Shown here in pieces: positions 6,951-13,710 of a DNA stretch of 13,710 bases (position 1 is the first letter of the stretch; each line of letters begins with the position of its first letter). Where the stretch lies: NCBI GenBank assembly GCA_904420255.1, contig CAJFUT010000088.1:1-13710 (forward strand). The letters are read 5' to 3'. Made by a program: the position numbers and the translations under genes. The notes under the pieces were generated by a model. That model had not been told where the DNA came from. It did no database searches and was given only the letters and a program-made list of their open reading frames with translations. The DNA is from an uncultured Angelakisella sp. (GTDB lineage Bacteria > Bacillota > Clostridia > Oscillospirales > Ruminococcaceae).

Positions 6951-8011
6951 CCCTTTTTCCTCCTTCCCGCGTCCAGCAGCCATCCCAGGGCCGGCAGGAG
7001 CAGCACCCCGCCTATGGTGAGCACTCCCGTTGCCAGGGCCTTATGGAGCGTCTCCAGCCATTCCATCCTGCCGGACAGGACCAGGGAGGCCGCCGCCACC
7101 AGGGCGGCGTTTCCCCAGACCCACCTTGCCTTCCACGGGCGGAAGAAAGCCCCCGCCGAAAGGCTGGAGGCCAGGGCCAGGAAAACCGACAGCCGCACCA
7201 GCCCCAGCACCACCCAGATCACCAGGAAGATGGAATCCAGCCGTTGGAACACCTGAAATCCCGCCGAGGTGACGGCGGTAAAGACCGGGAAGGGCTTCAT
7301 GGCCCCGTAGGCCCCCAGGGTGAGCATGGTCATCAGCTGCACCGCCGCCGACCCCAGGGTCACCGCCCCCACCCAGCCGGCGCAGGAGGCGGCCCTGGGG
7401 GCTCCCCGGACATAGCAGAGGAGGAGCAGCAGGGCGAACATTTCCCCATTCATGGCAAGGGCCTGCCAGGCGCCCCGGGCCGTTTCCGCCGCCGGCAGAA
7501 GGCGGTAGGAGAAGTTCAGCCAGTCGTACTGCCGCCAGAGCCCCAGGGCGATGACCCCGCAGCCCAGCCCCAGGAGGACCATCAGGATGCCGCCGCCCCG
7601 GGCCAGCCCCTCCAGCCCCTGGGAAACAGCCAGGGCCCCCGCCGCCACAAAGGTCAGGGCCACCACCCAGGTATAGCGGTAGTCATAGATGGCGGTGACC
7701 ATAAAGGAGATGAAGCCGGTGGCGCTGTGGACGCACACCGCCATGGAGAAAAGCCAGTAAATGCCGCTCTGGACCCGGAAAAAGGCCCCGCCGGGGGCCA
7801 TCAGGGGGGAGAGCCCCGTGCTCCGGCGGCAGAAAAAGATGCCCAGCATCAGCGCCAGGTATTGGACCACCCCAGAAACCAGGGTGGTGAGGATGGTGAT
7901 GTTCCCTCCCCCCTCCAGGGCCTGGGGGGAATAGGCCACCAGGGAGAAGAAGCGGGAAAGGGTGAGAAGGATCAAAAGCTGGCTTACCGAAATTTTGTCC
8001 CGGCCGTCCAT
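6947..8011 (-). CDS. gerB: GerAB/YndE-type spore germination permease subunit
   Basis: This 354-residue, very hydrophobic protein has about ten predicted membrane segments, the layout of GerB subunits in the APC transporter superfamily. The N-terminus (KISVSQLLILLTLSRF) resembles the opening helix of that family. GerB subunits are thought to bind the germinant in the spore inner membrane. ATG at 8011 is preferred over the GTG at 8017, because AAGGAGG is 7 nt from the ATG and only 1 nt from the GTG. It starts 2 nt after the gerA stop and overlaps gerC by 4 nt, so the three receptor subunits are translationally coupled in A-B-C order. Confidence 0.92.
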   Translation of the reverse strand: MDGRDKISVSQLLILLTLSRFFSLVAYSPQALEGGGNITILTTLVSGVVQYLALMLGIFFCRRSTGLSPLMAPGGAFFRVQSGIYWLFSMAVCVHSATGFISFMVTAIYDYRYTWVVALTFVAAGALAVSQGLEGLARGGGILMVLLGLGCGVIALGLWRQYDWLNFSYRLLPAAETARGAWQALAMNGEMFALLLLLCYVRGAPRAASCAGWVGAVTLGSAAVQLMTMLTLGAYGAMKPFPVFTAVTSAGFQVFQRLDSIFLVIWVVLGLVRLSVFLALASSLSAGAFFRPWKARWVWGNAALVAAASLVLSGRMEWLETLHKALATGVLTIGGVLLLPALGWLLDAGRRKKG

Positions 8012-8013
8012 CC

Positions 8014-9525
8014 TCACGCCTCCTTCCCATCCGCGCCGGGGAGGTTCTCCACCGACAGGTCCTCCTGCTGGAGCAGCTTCCAGCTGGAGCGGATGAACAT
8101 ATCCCGGAAGCTGTAGCTGTCCGCCGGGGAGATGGGGGCCGTCACCGGCACCCCCATGGTTTTGAGGGAGCAGAGGTTCAGCACCAGCAGCACAAAGCAG
8201 AGATAGACCCCATAGAGCCCCAGCAGCCCCCCCACCACAATGAAGCTGAAGCGGAGCATGGTCACCGGCTCGTAAAGGCTGGGGACCACAAAGGAGCTCA
8301 CCGCCGTCAGGGCGATGATGATTACCATGGGGAGGCCGATGAGCCCCGCCGAAACGGCGGCGTCCCCGATGACGATGCCCCCCACAATGCCGATGGCGTG
8401 GCCGATGGGGCTGGGGATCCGCAGCCCCGCTTCCCGGAGCAGCTCATAGAGGAAAAACACCACCAGGGCCTCCAGCAGCACCGGCAGGGGGGTATCCAGG
8501 GCGGAGCCCACAAACTTGGAAAGGAGGGACTGGGGAATCAGCTCCGGGTGAAAGGACACCACCGCCACATAGTACCCCGGCAGCAGGATGGTGACAAAAA
8601 AGGACAGGAGCTTCAAAAGCCGCACAAAGGAGGCAAAATAGGGCCGGTGGATATAGTCGTCCAGGCTTTGGAAATGCTCCACAAAAAGGTAGGGAAGGAT
8701 GAGGGCGAAGGGGGTCCCCTCCACCATCACCGCCACCCGGCCCTCCCCCAGCTTGGCGCAGACGGTGTCCGGGCGCTCGGTGACCCCCACCCCGGAAAAA
8801 AGGGACAGGCGCTTGCCGTCCAGGAAGGGCTGGAGATACCCCGAATCCAGGACGACGCTGATCTTCACCTTGCCGATGCGGCGCTTCACCTCCTGGACCA
8901 TCTTGGGGGAGGCCACCCCCCGGAGGTAGAAAATCTTCACAATGGTGTTGCTCAGCGTCCCCGCCGTAACGCTTTCCACCGTCAGGAGGGGGGTGCGCAG
9001 CCGCCGGCGGATCATCCCCATATTGAAATTCAGCACCTCGCAGAAGCCCTCCCGGGAACCCCGGAGGTTCCGCTCCGCCGACGGTTCCCCCACCCCCCGG
9101 CTCTTGAAGCCCTGGTAGCCCAAGGCGATGCCGGCCCGGACCCCGTCCACCAGCACCACCACAAAGCCGCTCATGGTGATGGAGAGAAGCTCCCCGAAGG
9201 TGCGCACCTCCTTCTGCTCCCCCGCCATGATGACCCCGCCGCCCCCCAGATAGGCGTGGATCTTGGGGCCGGTGTCCAGCCCGGCCGGAATCCGGGTCAG
9301 GGGGCGGAAGAGGAAATCACTCACCAGGGCGTTGGCCACAAGGCCGTCGAACATCACCACCGCCATCCCCACCCCGTTGGCGGTATGGCGGTGGATCATC
9401 AGGTCGTCGGTATTCCCCAGCCGCCTGCGGATCTCCACCACATTTTCCTCAAGGCTTTCCCCCAGGAGCTTTCCGCCGTCCTCCGGCTCCGGCTTCCGGT
9501 AAGCCGGATGGGCCGTTTTCCCCAT
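8014..9525 (-). CDS. gerA: GerA-family spore germination protein (receptor A subunit)
   Basis: This 503-residue protein has a soluble N-terminal half (to about 300) and a C-terminal membrane half with roughly five hydrophobic stretches between 304 and 450. Family hallmarks include SREGFCEVLNFNMGMIRRRL (157-176), GRVAVMVEGTPFALILPYLF (262-281) and PSPIGHAIGIVGGIVIGDAAV (371-391). The A subunit forms the oligomeric channel-like core of the germinant receptor. The ATG at 9525 has only a poorly placed ribosome site. A much better one (AGGAGG, 9558-9553) leads to an ATG at 9544 in another frame. The family similarity around LGESLEENVVEIRRRLGNTDD (from residue 21) requires a start upstream of the in-frame GTG at residue 29. 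Confidence 0.92.
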   Translation of the reverse strand: MGKTAHPAYRKPEPEDGGKLLGESLEENVVEIRRRLGNTDDLMIHRHTANGVGMAVVMFDGLVANALVSDFLFRPLTRIPAGLDTGPKIHAYLGGGGVIMAGEQKEVRTFGELLSITMSGFVVVLVDGVRAGIALGYQGFKSRGVGEPSAERNLRGSREGFCEVLNFNMGMIRRRLRTPLLTVESVTAGTLSNTIVKIFYLRGVASPKMVQEVKRRIGKVKISVVLDSGYLQPFLDGKRLSLFSGVGVTERPDTVCAKLGEGRVAVMVEGTPFALILPYLFVEHFQSLDDYIHRPYFASFVRLLKLLSFFVTILLPGYYVAVVSFHPELIPQSLLSKFVGSALDTPLPVLLEALVVFFLYELLREAGLRIPSPIGHAIGIVGGIVIGDAAVSAGLIGLPMVIIIALTAVSSFVVPSLYEPVTMLRFSFIVVGGLLGLYGVYLCFVLLVLNLCSLKTMGVPVTAPISPADSYSFRDMFIRSSWKLLQQEDLSVENLPGADGKEA

Positions 9526-9544
9526 TTCCTTCCCGCCCTTCCAT
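9449..9544 (-). CDS. 31-codon leader ORF overlapping the gerA start
   Basis: ATG at 9544 lies 8 nt after AGGAGG, the best ribosome site in the gerA upstream region. It opens a 31-codon frame (MEGREGNGENGPSGLPEAG...) ending in TGA at 9451-9449, inside gerA and out of its frame. The peptide is Gly/Glu/Pro-rich and resembles no known family. It could be a leader controlling gerA translation, or the sign of a 1-nt indel (real or sequencing) so that gerA actually starts at 9544. Existence of the frame is seen directly; its translation is inference. Confidence 0.3.
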   Translation of the reverse strand: MEGREGNGENGPSGLPEAGAGGRRKAPGGKP

Positions 9545-9598
9545 GGTTTTATCCTCCTATCATCTTTCCGCCGGACGGGGAAAATATGTATCCGCCGG

Positions 9599-9627
9599 GG
9601 ATAAATCCTCCCCCGGCCGGAATAATA
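9599..9627 (+). promoter_or_regulatory. Candidate forespore (sigma-G-like) promoter of the DUF421 gene
   Basis: GGATA (9599-9603) and AATAATA (9621-9627) are 17 bp apart; the -10 matches five of seven bases of the sigma-G consensus CATACTA. It lies about 30 bp before the GTG start. The link to sporulation rests mainly on the divergent germination operon. On the opposite strand CATATTT (9578-9572) is a sigma-G -10-like match ahead of gerA, but it has no good -35. Both are weak matches. Confidence 0.25.
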
Positions 9628-9658
9628 AGGGCATACCGGGCTGCAAGGAGGCGGTTTT

Positions 9659-10342
9659 GTGCTGGTGGCTTTTTTCCGTACCCTGATCCTCTATATCGTC
9701 ATCGTCTTCGGCGTGCGGCTCATGGGCAAGCGCCAGCTGGGGGAGCTCCAGCCCTCGGAGCTGGTGGTGACCATCCTCATCTCCAACATCGCCACCCTCC
9801 CCATCGAGGAGGTGGAAACCCCTCTCTTCGCCGGCCTGCTCCCCATCCTCTCCTTGGTGACCTTTGAGGTCATCATCTCCGCCGTCAACCTCCACTGCCG
9901 GAAGGTGCGGCGGATTTTCAGCGGCACCCCCATGGTGGTGATCCAGAACGGGGAGGTGGACCAGCAAAAGCTCAAGGAGCTTCGGTTTTCCATCGACGAC
10001 CTGATGGCCCAGCTGCGCTCCAACCAGATCTTCTCCCTGGAGGAGGTGGACTTCGCCGTGGTGGAAACCACCGGGAAGCTCTCGGTTTACCAGAAATACG
10101 GCGCCCGGCCCCTCACCCCCCAGACCCTGGGGATGCCGGACCAGCCGGCGGAGAACGCCCCGCCCCTGGTGGTGGTCAGCGACGGGCACGTCTACCAGGA
10201 ATACCTTTCCCTCTGCGGCAGGGATATCAAGTGGCTGGAGGAAACCGCCGCCTCCCGCCGGGTGGCCGTCCGGGACATCTTCGTCATGACCCTGGACCGG
10301 GCCGGCAACTACCATCTGGTGAAAAAGGAGGGGGCAGTATGA
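9659..10342 (+). CDS. DUF421 (YetF-family) membrane protein
   Basis: This 227-residue protein has N-terminal membrane helices (about 3-20, 38-50 and 56-76) and a soluble C-terminal DUF421 domain. The segment MGKRQLGELQPSELVVTILISNIA is the family signature, followed by RRIFSGTPMVVIQNGEVDQQ. DUF421 proteins are common in spore-formers, and related Bacillus proteins are linked to spore membrane properties, but their molecular role is not settled. The GTG start at 9659 has AAGGAGG 7 nt upstream. It is divergent from the gerA operon and overlaps the next gene by 4 nt (ATGA), so the two form a small operon. Confidence 0.9.
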   Translation: MLVAFFRTLILYIVIVFGVRLMGKRQLGELQPSELVVTILISNIATLPIEEVETPLFAGLLPILSLVTFEVIISAVNLHCRKVRRIFSGTPMVVIQNGEVDQQKLKELRFSIDDLMAQLRSNQIFSLEEVDFAVVETTGKLSVYQKYGARPLTPQTLGMPDQPAENAPPLVVVSDGHVYQEYLSLCGRDIKWLEETAASRRVAVRDIFVMTLDRAGNYHLVKKEGAV

Positions 10343-10710
10343 AGCGCCTGATCACCGCCGTCCTCCTCCTCTGCCTGATCCTGGGGATCAGCTGCTATTC
10401 CTTCTTCTCTCTGGAAAAGGGCATCGAGGAACTGTCTGAGGCCGTCCAGGCGCTTCGTTACCACACCCCGGCGGAGGAGCTGGAGGCCCGGAGCCAGGAG
10501 CTGGTGGAGCTGTGGAACCGGAAGGAAAGGACCTTTGTGGTCTTTGTGCGCCACGATACCCTGGATGAGGTCACCCAGCTTCTGGCGGAGCTGCCCAGCC
10601 TTGCGGAATACCAGGAACTGGGCAGCTTCTACAGCCGGGTGGACAGCATCCTGGCCCGTCTGGACGACCTGGCCGATTCCGCCAGGCCGTCCTACCGGAA
10701 CCTTTTATAG
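10339..10710 (+). CDS. DUF4363 family protein, membrane-anchored
   Basis: This 123-residue protein starts with a membrane anchor or signal sequence (about 4-24, LITAVLLLCLILGISCYSF). A helical, Glu/Leu-rich outer part follows that looks like DUF4363, a family of unknown function usually found directly after a DUF421 gene. ATG at 10339 overlaps the DUF421 stop (ATGA) and has AAGGAGG 7 nt upstream. The anchor suggests a location at the outer face of the membrane. It ends 5 nt before the terminator stem at 10716. Family identity is from size, layout and context; function is unknown. Confidence 0.82.
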   Translation: MKRLITAVLLLCLILGISCYSFFSLEKGIEELSEAVQALRYHTPAEELEARSQELVELWNRKERTFVVFVRHDTLDEVTQLLAELPSLAEYQELGSFYSRVDSILARLDDLADSARPSYRNLL

Positions 10711-10715
10711 CGCGC

Positions 10716-10759
10716 AAAAGGGGCGGCCTCAGCCGGATTTGGCTGGGGCCGCCCCTTTT
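10716..10759. terminator. Bidirectional intrinsic terminator between convergent genes
   Basis: AAAAGGGGCGGCCTCAGCC (10716-10734) pairs with GGCTGGGGCCGCCCCTTTT (10741-10759) with one mismatch, around a 6-nt loop. Each strand ends the stem in a T run (TTTTCC on plus, TTTTGC on minus), so it can stop the DUF421-DUF4363 transcript and the convergent isomerase transcript. It lies 6 nt after the DUF4363 stop and about 20 nt after the isomerase stop. Confidence 0.88.
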
Positions 10760-10778
10760 CCTGTCCCCGGAAGGGGGA

Positions 10779-11588
10779 TCAAATCTGTTCCATCAGATAC
10801 TTCATATAGCTGACATAGTGGTAAAAAACGATGCCCGGCTCCTGGAGCTCCTTGTTCCACCGCTTCACCCACTCCAGGGTGATAAAGCCCTGGTACTCCC
10901 CCGCCTTGAGGGTCTTGAGGGCGTCGAACACCGGCACGTCCCCGTAGCCCATCATCCGGTAGGAGAGCTTCCCGTCCTTGTAAACCGAATCCTTGACATG
11001 GGTGTTCTTCACATACTGCCCGATGTTGCGGAAGGTGAACTCCGGGGATTCCCCGAAGAAACGGTAGGGATGGTGGATATCCCACAGCACCCCGGAGGAG
11101 TCGGGGTCGGCGCCGTCGACAAACTCCCGCATGACATGGGAATCCGCCAGGGCCCCGTTGGTTTCCACCAGGACACAGACCCCCTTGGGCTTGGCATAGT
11201 CACACAGCTCCAGGTAAAGCCTCCTGGCCGCCTCCATATCCACCGGCTCGGGCTGGGGCTGGGGGGAGATCATCACCCGTATGTAAGGCACCCCCAGCCT
11301 GGCCGCCGTGTCGATGTAGTCCATGGCCTCCCGGCGGCCCGCCGCGGGGCTGTCTGGCATCCCCAGGGTGGCCCCGCTGGTGAGCTGGGTCAGCACAAGG
11401 CCGGCGTCCCTCAGCTGCCCCAGGGTGGCCTGATAATTGCTGTCATCAAAAATGCGGATTTTCGGGGCGTACATCTCGTTTTCGATGCCCCGAATCTCAA
11501 TCCCGTCCACGCCCAAATCCTTGGCTGTGGCGAAAATCTCCCGCCACTGCCAGTTGGGGCATCCCAGGGTGGAAAATGCCAGTTTCAT
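10779..11588 (-). CDS. Sugar phosphate isomerase/epimerase-like TIM-barrel protein
   Basis: This 269-residue protein has the AP-endonuclease-2/xylose-isomerase-like TIM-barrel fold: MKLAFSTLGCPNW at the start, GVDGIEIRG at strand 2, and RVMISPQPQP mid-protein. Probable metal ligands are Glu142 (VETNG), Asp170 and His172/173 (LWDIHHPYRF), His197 (NTHVKD) and Glu239 (ITLEWV). The family includes sugar isomerases, epimerases and inosose dehydratases, so the substrate is unknown. ATG at 11588 has only a weak ribosome site (GGATG about 7 nt before). It lies 64 nt after the pseudokinase gene on the same strand and may be co-transcribed; the bidirectional terminator follows. Confidence 0.85.
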   Translation of the reverse strand: MKLAFSTLGCPNWQWREIFATAKDLGVDGIEIRGIENEMYAPKIRIFDDSNYQATLGQLRDAGLVLTQLTSGATLGMPDSPAAGRREAMDYIDTAARLGVPYIRVMISPQPQPEPVDMEAARRLYLELCDYAKPKGVCVLVETNGALADSHVMREFVDGADPDSSGVLWDIHHPYRFFGESPEFTFRNIGQYVKNTHVKDSVYKDGKLSYRMMGYGDVPVFDALKTLKAGEYQGFITLEWVKRWNKELQEPGIVFYHYVSYMKYLMEQI

Positions 11589-11652
11589 ATCCGTTCATCC
11601 ATTCTCCGGCAAAATTCTGCCGAACCCGCCGCTGCCGGGCCGTGCGGGAACG

Positions 11653-13269
11653 CTATTCGTCCTGAGAGGGCTCCTCGCCGGTCTCCTCCTGGCCGGCCTC
11701 CCCCTCCACCTTGACGGTGAGGGTGACCTCATAGCCGGCCGTGACCTTGGAGCCCTGGGGGGTATCGCAGACCACAGTACCCACAGGGACATTGAGGGAG
11801 GGGTCCTCCCCAATCTCCTCATTCCAGGTGAGCCCCAGGCTGCTGAGCATATACTGGGCGGCCGCCAGGGTACAGCCCTCCAGCCGGGGCATAATGACAT
11901 ACTGGGGACCCTGGCTCACCGTCAGGACCACAACGCCGTCCTCCGGCAGCGCCGTCCCCTCCGGCACCGACTGCTCCAGCACCACCCCGGCGGGGACTTC
12001 ATCGTCATAGGTTTCCTGGGTTTCCAGGGTGATCCCCTCGAAGCGGTCCAGCTCCTCCTGGAGCATGGGCCAGTACTCCCCCACAAGGTTATATTCCATC
12101 ACCGCCGCCGGGGGCTCCGATTCCGACTCGGGCAGCGGCGCCTCCGCCGCTCCCCCCGCCAGCAGCCCGATCACCAGCAGCCCGTTGAGGACCAGGCTGG
12201 CGCCCAGGCCCGCCGCCAGATAGCGCCGGCTCCTGTCGGGGCGGACGGTCTTCACCTCCCGGGGCGCGGGCTTGGGGGCCGGAGGCTCCGGGCGGAAAAT
12301 GGTGGTATTGGAGGCGGTTTCCTCCAAAAGGGCCGCCGTGAACTCATCCACCGACGGAAAGCGGTCCTTCTGATCCAGTTCCATGGCCTTCCGGATGGCG
12401 TCGGACACATAGACCGGCACCAGGGGGCGCAGGGCCGCCACATCGGGGAGGCTGTCGGATTTCATCCTCTGGGTGGCGGGAATGGGGTCGTTCCCGGTGA
12501 GGGCCCGGTAAAGGAGGGCCCCCAGGGAATAGATATCGGTCCAGTCCCCCTGCCAGAGGTTCTTGGAATACTGCTCCGGGGCGCTGTAGCCGTCGTAAAG
12601 CTGGGGGGAAAGGCCGCTGCCCACCGTCCGCAGCTCCGGCAGGGCGAACCCCATGAGCCGCAGTCCCCCCTTGCGGTCCACCGCCACATTGTCCGGGGAG
12701 ATGCCGCAGTGGACAATCCCCTTGCTGTGAAGGTTGGAGATGAGGGAAAGCATGGGCAGGAAAAGGTTTTTGGCGTCCCCCCAGTCCAGGGGCCCCTTCT
12801 CCTCCAGATACCGTTCCAGGGGGACAAAGGCGATGTAGGAAGAAACGCAGTAGACGGTATTGTTGGCGGAGAGCAGCTCCCGGATCTTCACAAGGCACTT
12901 GTGATCGACGCCGCCGACCTGCTTCCAGCGGTCCATGATATCGGAAAGGAGGGTCTTGTACCGGGTCTGCTTCTCCTGGGCGGTGACCACCGAAACCCGG
13001 TCCCCGCCCCGGCCGGCGTAGGACCGGGGCATAAATTCCTCCACAAAGACCCGCCGCTCCCGGGAAAGGTCCAGCCCGATGTAGACGATGGTCAGGTCGT
13101 TCTGGGAGAGGGCCTTGCCCACCAGGTATTTCCCCTCCAGCACCGTGCCTGCGGGCAGGGTCCCCCTGGGGTTATCAATGGAATTATCGTGAGCGCAGAT
13201 GGAGCAGACGTCGCCGTCCCCCTCCATGGGGGACATACAGCCCATGCAGTAGCGTTTCCTTTCGTCCAA
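11653..13269 (-). CDS. Zinc-ribbon, pseudokinase and PASTA domain membrane protein
   Basis: This 538-residue protein has, in order: a CxxC/CxxC zinc ribbon (Cys 8, 11, 22, 25), a protein-kinase-like domain (about 45-318), a Pro-rich linker, one membrane helix (about 351-373) and two PASTA-like repeats (about 394-454 and 457-522) outside the cell. The kinase catalytic residues are missing. VAIK reads VFVE (Glu77 for Lys), HRD reads HCG (187-189), DFG reads GFA (207-209), and the glycine loop is degenerate (GKALSQND). The HxxxSPDN asparagine, the APE motif (YSAPEQY) and TDIYSLGALLY remain, so the fold is probably intact but inactive. PASTA domains often bind peptidoglycan or muropeptides. TTG at 13269 is preferred because GGAG lies 8 nt before it; GTG at 13278 has no usable ribosome site. 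The gene lies 18 nt after the acyl-CoA synthetase. Confidence 0.88.
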   Translation of the reverse strand: MDERKRYCMGCMSPMEGDGDVCSICAHDNSIDNPRGTLPAGTVLEGKYLVGKALSQNDLTIVYIGLDLSRERRVFVEEFMPRSYAGRGGDRVSVVTAQEKQTRYKTLLSDIMDRWKQVGGVDHKCLVKIRELLSANNTVYCVSSYIAFVPLERYLEEKGPLDWGDAKNLFLPMLSLISNLHSKGIVHCGISPDNVAVDRKGGLRLMGFALPELRTVGSGLSPQLYDGYSAPEQYSKNLWQGDWTDIYSLGALLYRALTGNDPIPATQRMKSDSLPDVAALRPLVPVYVSDAIRKAMELDQKDRFPSVDEFTAALLEETASNTTIFRPEPPAPKPAPREVKTVRPDRSRRYLAAGLGASLVLNGLLVIGLLAGGAAEAPLPESESEPPAAVMEYNLVGEYWPMLQEELDRFEGITLETQETYDDEVPAGVVLEQSVPEGTALPEDGVVVLTVSQGPQYVIMPRLEGCTLAAAQYMLSSLGLTWNEEIGEDPSLNVPVGTVVCDTPQGSKVTAGYEVTLTVKVEGEAGQEETGEEPSQDE

Positions 13270-13287
13270 AAGCCTCACTCCAAACTA

Positions 13288-13710
13288 TTATGCCGTTTCG
13301 GCGGAGTCGTCCAGGTGGTACTGCTCCACGGCCCATTCCCGCAGGCGGAACTTCTGGATCTTGCCGCTGGCGGTCATGGGGAAGGAGTCCATAAAGGCCA
13401 CATACTTGGGGGCCTTGTGCCGGGCCATATGGGTGCGGACCGAATCCCGGATCTCCTCCTCGGTGATCCGGCTGCCCTCCCTGCGCACGATGCAGGCCAT
13501 GACCTCCTCACCGTACTTCTTGCTGGGCACCCCGATCACCTGGACGTCCTGTACGTCGGGAAGGGTATAAAGATATTCTTCAATCTCCTTCGGGTAAATA
13601 TTCTCGCCGCCCCGGATGATCATATCCTTGATTCTTCCCGTAATCTTATAATAACCGTTTTCGTCCACAGTTGCAAGGTCTCCCGAGTGAAGCCAGCCAT
13701 CTTCGTCGAT
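13288..13710 (-). CDS. AMP-forming acyl-CoA synthetase, C-terminal part (5' end outside window)
   Basis: The visible 140 residues are the C-terminal end of an ANL-superfamily enzyme. They contain [18 protein letters not shown], the hinge region [20 protein letters not shown], and the catalytic-lysine motif [10 protein letters not shown]. The enzyme activates a carboxylic acid as acyl-AMP and transfers it to CoA; the sequence is closest in style to medium/long-chain fatty acid or broad acyl-CoA synthetases. The N-terminal ATP-binding domain is off the right edge. It ends in TAA at 13288, 18 nt before the pseudokinase start, so they share a transcript. The acid substrate cannot be determined. 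Confidence 0.93.
   Translation of the reverse strand: MDEDGWLHSGDLATVDENGYYKITGRIKDMIIRGGENIYPKEIEEYLYTLPDVQDVQVIGVPSKKYGEEVMACIVRREGSRITEEEIRDSVRTHMARHKAPKYVAFMDSFPMTASGKIQKFRLREWAVEQYHLDDSAETA

Noticed and set aside
11108..11124. A GTCGACAAA match resembling a Spo0A box inside the isomerase gene
   Set aside because: It deviates from the TGNCGAA core on the strand concerned and lies in the middle of a coding sequence, with no promoter nearby.
11589..11652. Short inverted repeat (CGGCA...TGCCG) between the pseudokinase and isomerase genes
   Set aside because: The perfect stem is only 5 bp and no T run follows, so it is not supported as a terminator; read-through is more likely.
1..13710. 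Mobile element, phage, CRISPR, tRNA or rRNA content
   Set aside because: No transposase, integrase, repeat array, tRNA cloverleaf or rRNA-like sequence was recognised, and gene organisation looks like ordinary core chromosome.

Overview
The window is high-GC (except around the spo0A promoter) chromosomal DNA from an anaerobic, endospore-forming member of the Clostridia. Spo0A, SpoIVB and a GerA/GerB/GerC germination set show that it sporulates. A ferredoxin-linked 2-oxoacid oxidoreductase points to anaerobic metabolism. GC content, codon use and the zinc-ribbon/PASTA kinase-like protein suggest an Oscillospiraceae-type gut bacterium; that placement is inference. No phage, transposon, CRISPR or RNA gene was recognised, and both ends cut through a gene.

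Layout from left to right. (1) 1-3241, minus strand: a metabolic operon read from a near-consensus sigma-A promoter at 3213-3241. Its order is P-loop ATPase, 2x[4Fe-4S] ferredoxin-like subunit, then alpha, beta and gamma subunits of a 2-oxoacid:ferredoxin oxidoreductase; gamma runs off the left edge. (2) 3272-3319: a 22-bp hairpin after spo0A. (3) 3336-9544, minus strand: a sporulation block transcribed gerA, gerB, gerC, (395-bp non-coding gap), spoIVB, spo0A. spo0A has its own sigma-A-like promoter and an upstream match to the Spo0A box. (4) 9545-9658: a short divergent intergenic region. (5) 9659-10710, plus strand: a DUF421/YetF membrane protein overlapping a DUF4363 protein, closed by a bidirectional terminator. 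(6) 10779-13710, minus strand: the C-terminal end of an AMP-forming acyl-CoA synthetase, a zinc-ribbon/pseudokinase/PASTA membrane protein, and a sugar-phosphate-isomerase-like TIM barrel.

Most notable are two proteins that have lost their phosphotransfer residues. Spo0A carries glutamate instead of the phosphoacceptor aspartate and a TEEEN acidic pocket instead of the usual Asp pair, while its DNA-binding domain is intact. The kinase-like protein lacks the VAIK lysine, the HRD aspartate and the DFG aspartate but keeps its zinc ribbon, APE motif, membrane anchor and PASTA domains. If Spo0A here is not phosphorylated, entry into sporulation must be controlled by another route, possibly by its level through the autoregulatory-looking promoter. 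A third oddity is a strong ribosome binding site upstream of gerA that serves a 31-codon out-of-frame leader ORF rather than gerA itself.
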